Notes: generated from the sequence alone by a model not told the origin. Positions 53,556 through 62,602 are shown, counted from the stretch's first letter. The stretch: 64,000 nucleotides of DNA from Clostridia bacterium (GCA_017399405.1 JAFQCT010000015.1:1-64000); one strand, 5' to 3'. Numbers and translations are program-made.

Positions 53556-53581
53556 AAGCCACTCGCAAGAGTGGCTTTTTT
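53556..53581 (+). terminator. Terminator of the GntR-ABC operon
   Basis: Nine-base-pair stem AAGCCACTC/GAGTGGCTT, GCAA tetraloop, T tract. Confidence 0.85.
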
Positions 53582-54623
53582 AATTTGTTAATCGTTGTGC
53601 TAATTCGTCTGCTCTTTCAATAACTTCGTAACTATCCTCATATCCTTTACACAAATTATTGTACTTAAATCTAAAATCTCTACCCTCGTAAATGTGCAAA
53701 ACGCAATCTTCTAAAAGTCGGTTTTCAATGGATAGCAGTGCATCAACTTTTTTTGAAGATAAAATACTGTCGCTTGTTAAAAATCGTGATACTGTCACTT
53801 TTTCTTGTGGCTCAAAGGGTAATTTGTGATTTTCATCACAGACTGTAATTGCCAGACTATGATTTGGGAAAATCAGCGTTTGCGGTATATCTTTTGCAAA
53901 ATATGAGGGATTCATTATAAATGAGATTTTCTCCGATGTGGCAAAATCTTTTATAATTCCAAGAATTATTGAGCCAACAAACCCGAAACTATCATCAATG
54001 TTAATTACAGTTTCACAACTTTCAAAAACCGTGTCATAATGAGTGTGAATACCAAGTGGGGTAGGGGAACTTAACAGCCTTATTGTGCCATAACCTTTGG
54101 CATTTGTGCTTTTCAAAGTACGACTACAAAATCTTCGTACATAATTTATTACTTTTTCGTCATTTAAGAATGGTGAAAACTCTGTATGAATTTTTTCTTT
54201 AATATGTGATGCACTTTTAAGTACATTCCACGCATTTTTGTAACAATTATTCTCTTTCGCTTTCAAAACAAGTATTTCTCTACGCAAATCAAGAGGGTAA
54301 TTTTTATCTTTTGTAATAGGGTAATATTTCTCCCAAATTCCGGAAAGTATTGGTGAAATCTGCGAAAATCCGCTATCACTTATTATGTATGTGTCAAGAT
54401 TTTCTATATAAACTCCGTCAGGGGATTCATCATAAAAAGGATTAAATACAGAAATGTTGTAACCCTTAAAATTTTTAATCAGTTGCTTAAAGAAAACTGC
54501 TCGCTCAAAATCGCTACCATTATGTATTATAAAAACTCTTGAATTTGTATTTTTTTTATAGATTGTATTGTATGCACTTAAATAACCGCCATCATAAATC
54601 GCACTCGAAAAATACTTTTTCAT
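53580..54623 (-). CDS. PRK06851-like tandem P-loop-fold protein with degraded P-loops
   Basis: 347 residues. Two repeats are visible. Repeat 1: SSAIYDGGYLSAYNTIYKKN then SRVFIIHNGSDFERAVFFKQ where RIFILKGGPGTGKS-like sequence would be expected. Repeat 2: RLLSSPTPLGIHTHYDTVFE, ETVINIDDSFGFVGSIILGI. The overall pattern resembles Clostridial PRK06851 proteins, which carry two Walker A loops, but here neither copy has GxxxxGK[ST]. It is thus likely not an ATPase. The family match is from memory and moderate. It stands alone on the minus strand. Confidence 0.5.
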   Translation of the reverse strand: MKKYFSSAIYDGGYLSAYNTIYKKNTNSRVFIIHNGSDFERAVFFKQLIKNFKGYNISVFNPFYDESPDGVYIENLDTYIISDSGFSQISPILSGIWEKYYPITKDKNYPLDLRREILVLKAKENNCYKNAWNVLKSASHIKEKIHTEFSPFLNDEKVINYVRRFCSRTLKSTNAKGYGTIRLLSSPTPLGIHTHYDTVFESCETVINIDDSFGFVGSIILGIIKDFATSEKISFIMNPSYFAKDIPQTLIFPNHSLAITVCDENHKLPFEPQEKVTVSRFLTSDSILSSKKVDALLSIENRLLEDCVLHIYEGRDFRFKYNNLCKGYEDSYEVIERADELAQRLTN

Positions 54624-54672
54624 AATACCACCTCTTTTTATACTATTCAGTGGTGTTTATTTTGTTAATTTG

Positions 54673-54701
54673 TTGACAAAAATGTATAGGTGATATATAA
54701 T
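54673..54701 (+). promoter_or_regulatory. Promoter of fba
   Basis: Perfect TTGACA (54673-54678), 17-base spacer, perfect TATAAT (54696-54701); fits a highly expressed glycolytic gene. Confidence 0.88.
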
Positions 54702-54736
54702 ATTTGCGATAAAAATTTATAGGAGTGTATTAAACT

Positions 54737-55603
54737 ATGCCATTAGTAAATGCAAAAGAAATGCTTACAAAAGCAAAGGCTGGTCACTATGCAGTTGGTC
54801 AGTTCAATATCAATAACCTTGAATGGACTAAAGCAATCCTTCTCACAGCACAAGAGATGAATTCTCCTGTTATTCTTGGTGTATCTGAGGGTGCAGGTAA
54901 ATATATGTGTGGCTACAACACAGTTGTAGGTATGGTTGAGGGTATGCTTGAAACACTTAACATTACAGTTCCTGTTGCTCTTCACCTTGACCACGGTTCA
55001 TACGAAGGTGCAAAGGCTTGTATCGAAGCAGGTTTCAGCTCAATTATGTTTGATGGTTCACACTATCCAATCGATGAAAACATTGCAAAGACAAAAGAAT
55101 TAGTTGCAATTTGTGAAGAAAAAGGTCTTTCAATTGAAGCAGAAGTTGGTTCAATCGGTGGCGAAGAAGACGGCGTTGTTGGTGCTGGCGAATGTGCTGA
55201 CCCAGACGAATGCAAAATGATTGCTGACCTTGGTGTTACAATGCTTGCAGCTGGTATTGGTAATATTCACGGTAAATACCCTGAAAACTGGGCAGGTCTT
55301 TCATTTGAAACTCTTGCAGCAGTTCAGGAAAAAACAGGCACAATGCCACTTGTTCTTCACGGTGGTACAGGTATTCCTGCTGATATGATTAAGAAAGCAA
55401 TTTCTCTTGGTGTTTCAAAAATCAATGTAAACACAGAATGTCAGCTTGCATTCCAGGAAGCAACAAGAAAGTACATTGAAGAAGGCAAAGACCTTCAGGG
55501 CAAGGGCTTTGACCCAAGAAAGCTTTTAGCTCCTGGTGTAGAAGCAATCAAGGCTACAGTTAGAGAAAAGATTGAACTCTTCGGCTCAGCTAACAAAGCT
55601 TAA
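54737..55603 (+). CDS. fba: Class II fructose-1,6-bisphosphate aldolase
   Basis: 288 residues. It has AVGQFNINNLEWTKAIL near 22, HLDHGSYEGAKACIEAGFSS near 82 with the zinc His and catalytic Asp, EAEVGSIGGEEDG near 134, GNIHGKYP near 177 and VLHGGTGIP near 210. The GEEDG segment and the length mark the fructose-bisphosphate (not tagatose) branch, though the two overlap. AGGAG precedes the start. Confidence 0.93.
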   Translation: MPLVNAKEMLTKAKAGHYAVGQFNINNLEWTKAILLTAQEMNSPVILGVSEGAGKYMCGYNTVVGMVEGMLETLNITVPVALHLDHGSYEGAKACIEAGFSSIMFDGSHYPIDENIAKTKELVAICEEKGLSIEAEVGSIGGEEDGVVGAGECADPDECKMIADLGVTMLAAGIGNIHGKYPENWAGLSFETLAAVQEKTGTMPLVLHGGTGIPADMIKKAISLGVSKINVNTECQLAFQEATRKYIEEGKDLQGKGFDPRKLLAPGVEAIKATVREKIELFGSANKA

Positions 55604-55605
55604 AA

Positions 55606-55690
55606 TAGTTTATTTTTCCGCAATACCGCGTGTCTTTCGGCTCGCGGTATTTTTATACAGCTTCGCCTCTGACACATTGTCTTGCGAAAA
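55606..55690. repeat. Structured intergenic repeat, copy 2, with terminator of fba
   Basis: AATACCGCG (55622-55630) and CGCGGTATT (55643-55651) plus T tract form a terminator-like hairpin. GTGTC (55630-55634) also pairs with GACAC (55671-55675), and CGCAA (55620-55624) with TTGCG (55682-55686). It shares TTTCGGCTCGC and ATACAGCTTCGCCTC with the element at 38551-38633. Confidence 0.7.
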
Positions 55691-55760
55691 ACTAAATCTA
55701 TTTTATATAATTTCATTTTGATAAGATTGCCTAACGAAAAATAACTCAAATTAAAAAATA

Positions 55761-55812
55761 TAGTTTATTTTTCCGCAATACCGCGTGTCATTCGGCTCGC
55801 GGTATTTTTTTT
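55761..55812. repeat. Structured intergenic repeat, copy 3 (half element)
   Basis: It repeats the first 49 bases of copy 2 with one mismatch (C-A at the loop), including the AATACCGCG/CGCGGTATT hairpin and a longer T run; the ATACAGCTTCGCCTC half is missing. It acts as a second terminator-like hairpin. Confidence 0.7.
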
Positions 55813-55871
55813 GTTGAAATATGAAGAGTCGTGTAGTATAATGAAATTACCAAATAAAAGGGGGATTTGAA

Positions 55872-56267
55872 ATGGAAAATAATTATCAACCAAACGAAAA
55901 TGCTCAGGTTACTTATGAAGCACCACCAGTGCAGACTACACCACCTGTTCAACCGGTGTATGGAGTTTCAGCAAAACCTTTTAATATGCCTGTAATGGTG
56001 TCATTTTTAATGAAACTTACAGCATTCTTTATTCCTGGTCTTGGTTTTATTTTAGGTTGCCTTGTAAACCTTACACCTTATGATAATAAGGCAAAAATCA
56101 GCCACAGTATTCTTAAACTTTCAGCAGCAATGTTTGTAATTACACTTATTCTTCTTGTTGTTGGCGGAGTTATTGCATTTTTGAGTATCTATATAATAGG
56201 ACCTGATATGCCTGTTGAAGTAGGAAATGCGGTAAGTGTTGAAGATGTATGGGCTTGTATTTTCTAA
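55872..56267 (+). CDS. Small membrane protein of unknown function
   Basis: 131 residues. A Pro/Gln/Thr-rich cytoplasmic N-terminus (1-45), two hydrophobic segments (residues 45-70 and 78-110) and a short tail ending in a Cys. A GGGGGA ribosome site 7 bases before the ATG. Not recognised; small proteins of this shape often help membrane assembly in Clostridia. Confidence 0.55.
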   Translation: MENNYQPNENAQVTYEAPPVQTTPPVQPVYGVSAKPFNMPVMVSFLMKLTAFFIPGLGFILGCLVNLTPYDNKAKISHSILKLSAAMFVITLILLVVGGVIAFLSIYIIGPDMPVEVGNAVSVEDVWACIF

Positions 56268-56365
56268 AAATTAAATAACTTATGTTTGGCGGGGTCAAGA
56301 CTATACCCCGCTTTTTTGTTAGAAAAATTGGAGTTTGTTGGGGTGTTTGAAAGACATCCTCTTTC

Positions 56366-56487
56366 CTCCCTCTGACGAGGGAGGTGGCAAAATCGAAGAT
56401 TTTGACGGAGGGAGAGATAAGGTACTTAACGGCTCGTATCTCTCCCTCAGTCTCGCTAACGCTCGACAGCTCCCTCGTCAGAGGGAG
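56366..56487. repeat. MITE-like element with 18-bp perfect terminal inverted repeats
   Basis: Ends CTCCCTCTGACGAGGGAG (56366-56383) and CTCCCTCGTCAGAGGGAG (56470-56487) are exact complements. Inside are a 12-bp inverted repeat (56408-56419 with 56437-56448) and an AAAATC/GATTTT hairpin. No ORF. It fills most of the 345-base gap between the small membrane protein and the AlaX-like gene. Confidence 0.75.
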
Positions 56488-56612
56488 CAAAAAAACAAAC
56501 ACATAAAACAGTTAGATAAACTCAAATTTATAAAACTCAACTTGTATAACAAAGAAATCAATGGTTGATAATTTTTATGATGTTTAGTATAATTAACTAT
56601 GAGGTGTTGAAA

Positions 56613-57764
56613 ATGATTTTACACACAATTAAATTATACGAAAATGATTCATATATAAAGGATTTTTCTGCAACTGTTGTGTCAAGTGAAGAAAACAATG
56701 GTTCATATTTTGTAGTCCTTGATAAAACTGCATTCTTTCCAGAGGGTGGCGGACAAGATGCCGACAAGGGTGAAATCAATGGTATAGAAGTCCTTGATGT
56801 GCAGATTAAAGACGATATTATTTATCATAAGTTAGAAAAACCACTTGAAATTGGCTCAGCAGTTGATTGTAGCATTGATTGGGAAACTCGTTTTTCTCGT
56901 ATGCAGAATCACACAGGCGAGCACATTGTTTCAGGTGTTATTCACAGAACTTTCGGTTACAACAATGTGGGATTTCATATGAATGATACTCTTGTTACTC
57001 TTGATGTTGATGGTCCGCTTAATGAAGAGCAAATCCGTGAAGTTGAACTTAAATCAAATCAAGCCATTTATGGTAACAAATCAATAAAAGCAATTTACCC
57101 AACTGCTGAAGATTTGCCGGATTATGATTATCGTAGCAAACTGGATATTACCGAGGGTGTTCGACTTATAGAGATTGAAGACACTGACCTTTGTGCTTGT
57201 TGTGCACCTCATGTATCAAGAACGGGCGAGGTTGGAATTATTAAGATTTTAAGTTACATTCCATATAAAAAAGGTACACGAATTGAAATGATTTGCGGTG
57301 CGTTGGCACTTAATGATTATATGAATCTTCACACCACAAATAAGGCAATTATGAATATGCTTTCTGCAAAACGATTTGAAATTGCTGATTCAGTTGAAAG
57401 AATACAAACTGAACTTGGTAACGCGAGAGTAGAAAACAAGAAACTTTCAGGTGAACTTGCAATGCTTAAAATGGAAAAGCATATTGCAGATAACAAGGTT
57501 TGCGTGTTCATTGACGGTGCATCTTATGATGAACTTCGCAACTGCTCAAACACGCTTATTGAAGAACACGAATACTGCTATCTTTTCTCAAATACTGACG
57601 ATAATAATTATATCTATGTTGTTTCAAGTAAAGAGAATGGCGTTCGCGAATTAGTGCAAAACTTAAATAAAACATTTAACGGTAAGGGTGGCGGACGCGA
57701 TACTTACGCACAAGGAAAAATCACCGCAGCAAAAGAAGAAATATTGAATTTTATTACAAAATAA
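56613..57764 (+). CDS. AlaX-like alanyl-tRNA editing hydrolase with DHHA1 domain
   Basis: About 383 residues from ATG 56613 (GAGGTG 6 bases upstream; the ORF opens 48 bases earlier). It has the editing domain with FFPEGGGQDADKG near 40, the zinc-binding HTGEHIVSG near 100 and CACCAPH near 198, then a coiled linker and a C-terminal DHHA1 region ending KGGGRDTYAQGK. No synthetase catalytic core is present. It removes Ser or Gly from mischarged tRNA-Ala. This is the long AlaX form. Confidence 0.9.
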   Translation: MILHTIKLYENDSYIKDFSATVVSSEENNGSYFVVLDKTAFFPEGGGQDADKGEINGIEVLDVQIKDDIIYHKLEKPLEIGSAVDCSIDWETRFSRMQNHTGEHIVSGVIHRTFGYNNVGFHMNDTLVTLDVDGPLNEEQIREVELKSNQAIYGNKSIKAIYPTAEDLPDYDYRSKLDITEGVRLIEIEDTDLCACCAPHVSRTGEVGIIKILSYIPYKKGTRIEMICGALALNDYMNLHTTNKAIMNMLSAKRFEIADSVERIQTELGNARVENKKLSGELAMLKMEKHIADNKVCVFIDGASYDELRNCSNTLIEEHEYCYLFSNTDDNNYIYVVSSKENGVRELVQNLNKTFNGKGGGRDTYAQGKITAAKEEILNFITK

Positions 57765-57775
57765 TCGCAAAAACG

Positions 57776-57802
57776 AGAAGTCCACTCCGCGTGGACTTCT
57801 TT
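57776..57802 (+). terminator. Terminator of the AlaX-like gene
   Basis: Ten-base-pair stem AGAAGTCCAC/GTGGACTTCT, 5-base loop, short T tail. Confidence 0.8.
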
Positions 57803-57868
57803 CTAATTAGCGTGGGTTGAGATTTTTTGCAAAAAATGATATAGTAAAAGTAGAAAAGGGGGATTTAT

Positions 57869-58711
57869 ATGAATAATGTAAAAGTTGGACAGTTTATATC
57901 TGAAAAAAGAAAAGCATTAGGAATGACACAACAAGACCTTGCTGAAAAGTTGCAGATTACAAATAAAGCAGTTTCTAAATGGGAAACGGGTGACGGAATG
58001 CCTGATATTCAGTTATTAAAACCATTATCTACAGAGTTAGGTGTGACAGTTGATGAAATTCTTAACGGTGAAGAGAAGACAAATGAAGAACAAAAACCAG
58101 CCATACCAACATATTGTTATGATTTGCCGGTGGGTGTAGTTGTAACCTGTGTATTAGCTTTTGCAGTTGCTCTATATAAAGCTTATGGTTGCTTTTCACT
58201 AATTCCAAATTTTTTGATAATGGATGTTTATGGTGATACATTTTTACAAAAACTTCCGTCAATGCTTATGTCCTTAGCCTTTGGAATATATTGGGTTTTG
58301 ATTTGCGTTATCTTTATGTGTAAAGCACTTAAAATATTTGACTATAAATTCAAGTGTGAAAAAACATTGACAATTGTGGTGTTTGTGGCAGGATTTGTGT
58401 TGCTATTTGCTCAACAGTTAGACTTTTCTCCTGTAAATTACGGTATGTTTATGTTTTCATTTGCACTGCTTTTAGGTACATTCCATGGTTACAAAGTACC
58501 ACATAAAATTTTCTTTGGACTTGCAATACTTTTTACTTGTATTTTTGGGGTGTCAAGTTTAGTCAGTGTGGTAGGTTATTATGATAATCCGTCAACCGAT
58601 AAAATTCAGATATATGCTTTTGTTAGTCGATTAGTGAATGCTTTAGTATTCTATATTTTCTATGGATTACTTGAAAAATTCAGTAGTGAGTATGAGGGTA
58701 TAGAAGAATAA
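57869..58711 (+). CDS. XRE-family HTH regulator with membrane C-terminus
   Basis: 280 residues. HTH at 1-65 (ISEKRKALGMTQQDLAEKLQ, ITNKAVSKWETGDGMPDI), then a short linker and six or seven hydrophobic helices from about 85. AAAGGGGGA ribosome site. It is convergent with the ABC pair at 58774-62392, sharing a terminator, and may sense membrane stress or a transported compound. Same design as the protein at 1226-1840. Confidence 0.8.
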   Translation: MNNVKVGQFISEKRKALGMTQQDLAEKLQITNKAVSKWETGDGMPDIQLLKPLSTELGVTVDEILNGEEKTNEEQKPAIPTYCYDLPVGVVVTCVLAFAVALYKAYGCFSLIPNFLIMDVYGDTFLQKLPSMLMSLAFGIYWVLICVIFMCKALKIFDYKFKCEKTLTIVVFVAGFVLLFAQQLDFSPVNYGMFMFSFALLLGTFHGYKVPHKIFFGLAILFTCIFGVSSLVSVVGYYDNPSTDKIQIYAFVSRLVNALVFYIFYGLLEKFSSEYEGIEE

Positions 58712-58727
58712 AAAGAAAATATATATT

Positions 58728-58757
58728 AAAAACCTCGGTATTGCTACCGAGGTTTTT
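58728..58757. terminator. Bidirectional terminator
   Basis: Thirteen-base-pair stem AAAAACCTCGGTA with its complement, TTGC loop, between convergent genes. Confidence 0.88.
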
Positions 58758-58773
58758 GTTGTTCATTTTGCTC

Positions 58774-60579
58774 TTATTCTTTATATTTCTCCGCTTGCAA
58801 ATTAAACATATAAGCATAAGTGCCACCAAGTTCCATAAGTTCTGCGTGGCTACCGCTTTCAATAATTCTACCATTTTCCATAACATATATTCTATCTGCG
58901 TTAACAGTAGTTGAAAGTCTGTGAGAAATGAAAATAACGGTTTTATGCTCTGCCGCCTCAATCATGGCCTGATTAAGATTGTATTCCGCCACAGGGTCAA
59001 GGTTTGCACTTGGCTCGTCAAGAATTACATAAGGACAATCTTTATAGAATGCACGGGCAATAGCGGTTTTCTGTGCCTCACCGCCCGAAAGCATTACACC
59101 GTCGTCGTCAAATTCTCTTAAAAGTTCAGAGTCAATACCTTTTTCAAGTTTTTTATTAAATCCACTATGTTTAAGTGCGTCCCATACTCTTTCTTCATCT
59201 GGGTTAACATCAAGAGCAACATTTTCACCTAAACTGCAAGAGAAAATCTGAAAATCTTGGAAAACTGCTGCAAATCTGTCACGGTGCGAGTCGGCAGTAA
59301 CATCTTTTATGTTTTCACCGTCAATAAGGATTTCCCCTGTGGTAGCGTCATAAAGTCGCAATAACAGATTGGTAAGAGTAGTCTTACCGGCACCGTTGTA
59401 GCCCACAAGTGCAATTTTTTCATAAGGCTTGATTGTAAGATTTATATCCTCAAGTGTTGGCTTTTCATTATTAGGGTAGGTGAATGACAAATTCTTGATT
59501 GTGATTTCTTTTGGCTCGGTTTTAGGTGCAGTTTTTCCACCGTTTTTGATTTTGAAATCTGCCTTTAAGAATTCGCGGTATTTGTCAATCATTTTGCCTT
59601 GTTCAGAGAATCTCGCCAATGCCCATACGGTTAAGAATTGGAATGACATAGCAACTGCGTGAGCACCGTTGAATGTTGCAACAAAGTCACCTGGGGTGAG
59701 TGTCTCTTTAACAAGCACGCAATATCCCAGATACAAGGGGAGTATGAATAAAAATCCTAGTCCTTGCACGCCTACTGTCTGCAAACAGTTAAGAAAAGAA
59801 ATTTTATTCCAATACTTTTTTTGATTGTTAATAACATCATCTGCCGCATCGTTGTAACGGTCCATAAGAAGTGGTGAAATATTGTTCATTCGCACTTCTT
59901 TTGCATAGTCTTGCAAATAGAAAACTCTTTGGAAATAGTCAGCACGACGGTGGAATTTTGCGTTGTCAATTCTACGCTCCATCATAAGTTCGCCAACTCG
60001 TTTGCTGATTGGCAAAAATACGCAGATAACAACAAGAATGATTACAAGACACCACGGGTCAATGGTAAATAATACTGATGCCACCGCAATAAGTGAAATT
60101 ATGTGACCTACATACATTCTTACAAGACCCAAAAGATTTTGAATACTTGCAGATGATGACTCAATAGTGAGAATAAAATTATTGTAAAATTCAGGGTTGT
60201 CATAAGATTCAAGGTCAAGACTTCTTGCCTTGTCATAAAGTTTTTTGTTAAGACCAAAATAAACTTTTTCACGCTCAACATTCCAGAAAAATTCACGGAA
60301 CAACCAAGAAATTGATGTAGAAACAATTAACACTACCGCAATAACCGCAACTGCACCAAAAATTCTTTCAAGGTCTTTGCCCTCGGTTACAACATCAATA
60401 ATGTATTTAACACCAATAACTTTAATAAGGTTATTAGGTAAAATCATTAAAAGTCCCCATAAAAATTCGCCAAGGACTAAAAGGGGAGATACGCTGAAAA
60501 GAAGTTTTACAAAGAAGAAAATGTTTGAGGGCATTGAGTGAAGTGTCTTTTCTTTTTCTTTTTTCTTAAACATTTTCAC
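58774..60579 (-). CDS. ABC exporter half-transporter B (BmrD-like)
   Basis: 601 residues. Six membrane helices in the first 320 residues, then the nucleotide-binding domain: Walker A LVGYNGAGKTT near 393, signature MLSGGEAQKTAIA near 494, Walker B VILDEPSANLDP near 518, H-loop ISHRLST near 548. It overlaps the partner gene by 14 bases. Together they fit a heterodimeric drug/lipid exporter of the BmrCD type. Both catalytic motifs look intact, so neither subunit is obviously degenerate. Confidence 0.87.
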   Translation of the reverse strand: MKMFKKKEKEKTLHSMPSNIFFFVKLLFSVSPLLVLGEFLWGLLMILPNNLIKVIGVKYIIDVVTEGKDLERIFGAVAVIAVVLIVSTSISWLFREFFWNVEREKVYFGLNKKLYDKARSLDLESYDNPEFYNNFILTIESSSASIQNLLGLVRMYVGHIISLIAVASVLFTIDPWCLVIILVVICVFLPISKRVGELMMERRIDNAKFHRRADYFQRVFYLQDYAKEVRMNNISPLLMDRYNDAADDVINNQKKYWNKISFLNCLQTVGVQGLGFLFILPLYLGYCVLVKETLTPGDFVATFNGAHAVAMSFQFLTVWALARFSEQGKMIDKYREFLKADFKIKNGGKTAPKTEPKEITIKNLSFTYPNNEKPTLEDINLTIKPYEKIALVGYNGAGKTTLTNLLLRLYDATTGEILIDGENIKDVTADSHRDRFAAVFQDFQIFSCSLGENVALDVNPDEERVWDALKHSGFNKKLEKGIDSELLREFDDDGVMLSGGEAQKTAIARAFYKDCPYVILDEPSANLDPVAEYNLNQAMIEAAEHKTVIFISHRLSTTVNADRIYVMENGRIIESGSHAELMELGGTYAYMFNLQAEKYKE

Positions 60580-62392
60580 TCACCTCACTTTCACCTTTGT
60601 AACTTGATGCTTGTAAAGTGAACATTTTACTGTATTCTCCGCCTTGTGCCATAAGTTCTGCGTGGCTACCTGATTCAAGAATTGTACCATTGCCAAGCAC
60701 ATAAATTCTGTCAGAAAGCACTGCACTTGAAAGGCGGTGAGAAATATAAATAACAGTTTTGTCTCTTGTAACATCTATAAGATTTTCGTACATTTTGTAC
60801 TCTGCAATAGGGTCAAGTGCAGAACTTGGCTCGTCAAGGATAGCAATCTCGAATTCCCGTGCAAAAAGTCGTGCCGCAGAAACTTTTTGATTTTCGCCAC
60901 CTGAAAGACCTGCACCGTCAATCTCAAATTCACGGGTAAGTACAGTATCTGCACCCTTTGGAAGACTTGCAATCTTATCCCACACGCCACTTTGTCTTAA
61001 CGCTTTTTCTGCAATTTGTTTTTCTTCATCACTACATTCGTGACACATAATGTTTTCATTTACAGATACTGCAAAGTTTTTGTAATCTTGAAAAACTGTT
61101 GCAAAAGCGTTGCGAAGTGACTGAACATTATACTCTTTTACATTTATACCGTTATAAAGAATTTCACCATCGTTTGCATCATAAAAACGCAAAAGCAGTT
61201 TGACAAGTGTTGACTTACCTGCACCATTAACACCAACAATTGCAATAGTTTCGCCTTTGGTAATCTTAAATGAAACATTTTTAAGGATTTCTTTTGTTGT
61301 GTCAGGGTAGGTGAATGATACATTTTTGAATTCAATGCTTTGGAATTCTTTTGCATCTTTTCCGCCATCTGTGATTTTTGGCTCATAGTCAAAGAAGTCA
61401 CGAAGATTTTGGAAGAAAAGTGCCATCTGAGTCATTTCGTCAAATCCCTCTGCAATACTCAGCGTTGAATCACGGACAGAGTTAATTGACGCAAGAACAA
61501 CTGAAAACCCCGAAATTGAAAGTGATTGTGTAAAAATAAACTGATACCCCGCAAAAGCGTAAGTGCCGATAATCGGTATAAAATCGCTGAAAAGTGAACT
61601 GACCATACTATAAATAAACAGTTTTACACCGTAACTTTTAAGAATTAAAACATTAGCGTCAATTGCCGCTTTGAATCTTTTAGTAAGAACTGCAAAAATG
61701 TTAGATGTTCGCATATCTTTTGAAAATTCTTTTAGGAACATTGTTCGTTGAATATACGCTTTAATTCTGTTGTTTTTGGTCATCTGGAGGTCACGCTTGT
61801 AAACTGCCTTGCTCTTTAATAACTCGATAGCAAAAACGAGCGTAACAGGCAATAAGAATAACAGATACATTGGGTTAATAACTGTAACTGTTGTAATAAC
61901 GCAGATAAGTGCAATTATTCCGCCTACAACTGCTGCCACATCCCAACAAATCAAGTCGTAATAACTTGAAGAAAGAACAAGGGTTGCCCGTTGATATTTG
62001 TCGTAAAATTCAGGATTTTCATAACAACTCACATCAAGCTCAGTTGCTTTTTTGAAAATCTTATTGTTTACATTTTTAAGCACAACTTTAGTGGCAACAA
62101 GTCTTTGACGGGTAGCGTATGCAGAAATCGCATTAACGGTAAAGTATATTCCAAAGAATAACAACAAATATGTAAAGTATGTTTTGAAATCTGCATCGCC
62201 GTCAATGATGCTTAACAATACTTTTAAGAACAATATGTTCTGAACATACATTGATAAAACCTTGTTAGAGATTTCTGTAACAAAATAGCCAATTAAAAGA
62301 CGCTTGTCTGCTTCCCATACAAGTTTCAAGGCAAATATGACATTTTTAAGTACAGGAACCTTAACAGGTTCGTGAAGTTTAATCCACCTCAT
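60566..62392 (-). CDS. ABC exporter half-transporter A (BmrC-like)
   Basis: 608 residues. Six membrane helices to about 310, Walker A IVGVNGAGKST near 385, signature GLSGGENQKVSAA near 496, Walker B IAILDEPSSALDP near 520, H-loop ISHRLSS near 550. The transcript reaching it begins at a consensus promoter (62603-62631), passes a 28-codon leader ORF and a terminator (62411-62435), so expression needs readthrough. Confidence 0.87.
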   Translation of the reverse strand: MRWIKLHEPVKVPVLKNVIFALKLVWEADKRLLIGYFVTEISNKVLSMYVQNILFLKVLLSIIDGDADFKTYFTYLLLFFGIYFTVNAISAYATRQRLVATKVVLKNVNNKIFKKATELDVSCYENPEFYDKYQRATLVLSSSYYDLICWDVAAVVGGIIALICVITTVTVINPMYLLFLLPVTLVFAIELLKSKAVYKRDLQMTKNNRIKAYIQRTMFLKEFSKDMRTSNIFAVLTKRFKAAIDANVLILKSYGVKLFIYSMVSSLFSDFIPIIGTYAFAGYQFIFTQSLSISGFSVVLASINSVRDSTLSIAEGFDEMTQMALFFQNLRDFFDYEPKITDGGKDAKEFQSIEFKNVSFTYPDTTKEILKNVSFKITKGETIAIVGVNGAGKSTLVKLLLRFYDANDGEILYNGINVKEYNVQSLRNAFATVFQDYKNFAVSVNENIMCHECSDEEKQIAEKALRQSGVWDKIASLPKGADTVLTREFEIDGAGLSGGENQKVSAARLFAREFEIAILDEPSSALDPIAEYKMYENLIDVTRDKTVIYISHRLSSAVLSDRIYVLGNGTILESGSHAELMAQGGEYSKMFTLQASSYKGESEVSENV

Positions 62393-62410
62393 AGTTTCCT
62401 CCTATAAAAA

Positions 62411-62435
62411 TAAAAAAGTAGGCACATCTGCCTAC
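62411..62435 (-). terminator. Attenuator terminator upstream of the ABC pair
   Basis: Minus strand GTAGGCA (62435-62429) and TGCCTAC (62424-62418), 4-base loop, six T (62417-62412). It lies between the leader ORF and the first ABC gene, about 20 bases before its start. AGGCAGA in its left arm and loop (62433-62427) is an exact complement of TCTGCCT inside the leader ORF (62501-62495). Confidence 0.75.
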
Positions 62436-62465
62436 AGTGACGAAAAATATAAACACTGAATAAAA

Positions 62466-62552
62466 TTATTCGCAAGAACAGTCTTTATATTTGAAGGCAG
62501 AATTGTAACGGGTTGTTTTGCTTTCACGGTAATTTGACCATATTGTAATCAT
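62466..62552 (-). CDS. 28-codon leader peptide of the ABC exporter operon
   Basis: MITIWSNYRESKTTRYNSAF then KYKDCSCE and TAA. The ribosome site GAGAGGAGG lies 7 bases before the ATG and is nearly ideal. It stands between a consensus promoter and a terminator, and contains the anti-terminator segment TCTGCCT. This is the arrangement of bmrB, the leader peptide that controls B. subtilis bmrCD by ribosome-mediated attenuation. An exported peptide (CSC end) is a less likely alternative. Confidence 0.7.
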   Translation of the reverse strand: MITIWSNYRESKTTRYNSAFKYKDCSCE

Positions 62553-62602
62553 TTTTCTGCCTCCTCTCAAAATATTAGGTTGAACATTTTTGTAACCATT
62601 AA

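Noticed and set aside
53580-54623. Active P-loop ATPase
   Set aside because: No GxxxxGK[ST] motif is present in either repeat.
62466-62552. RiPP or bacteriocin precursor exported by the ABC pair
   Set aside because: The peptide has a CSC end, but there is no modification enzyme, no peptidase domain on the transporters and no double-Gly leader, while a terminator with a matching anti-terminator follows. Attenuation explains more.
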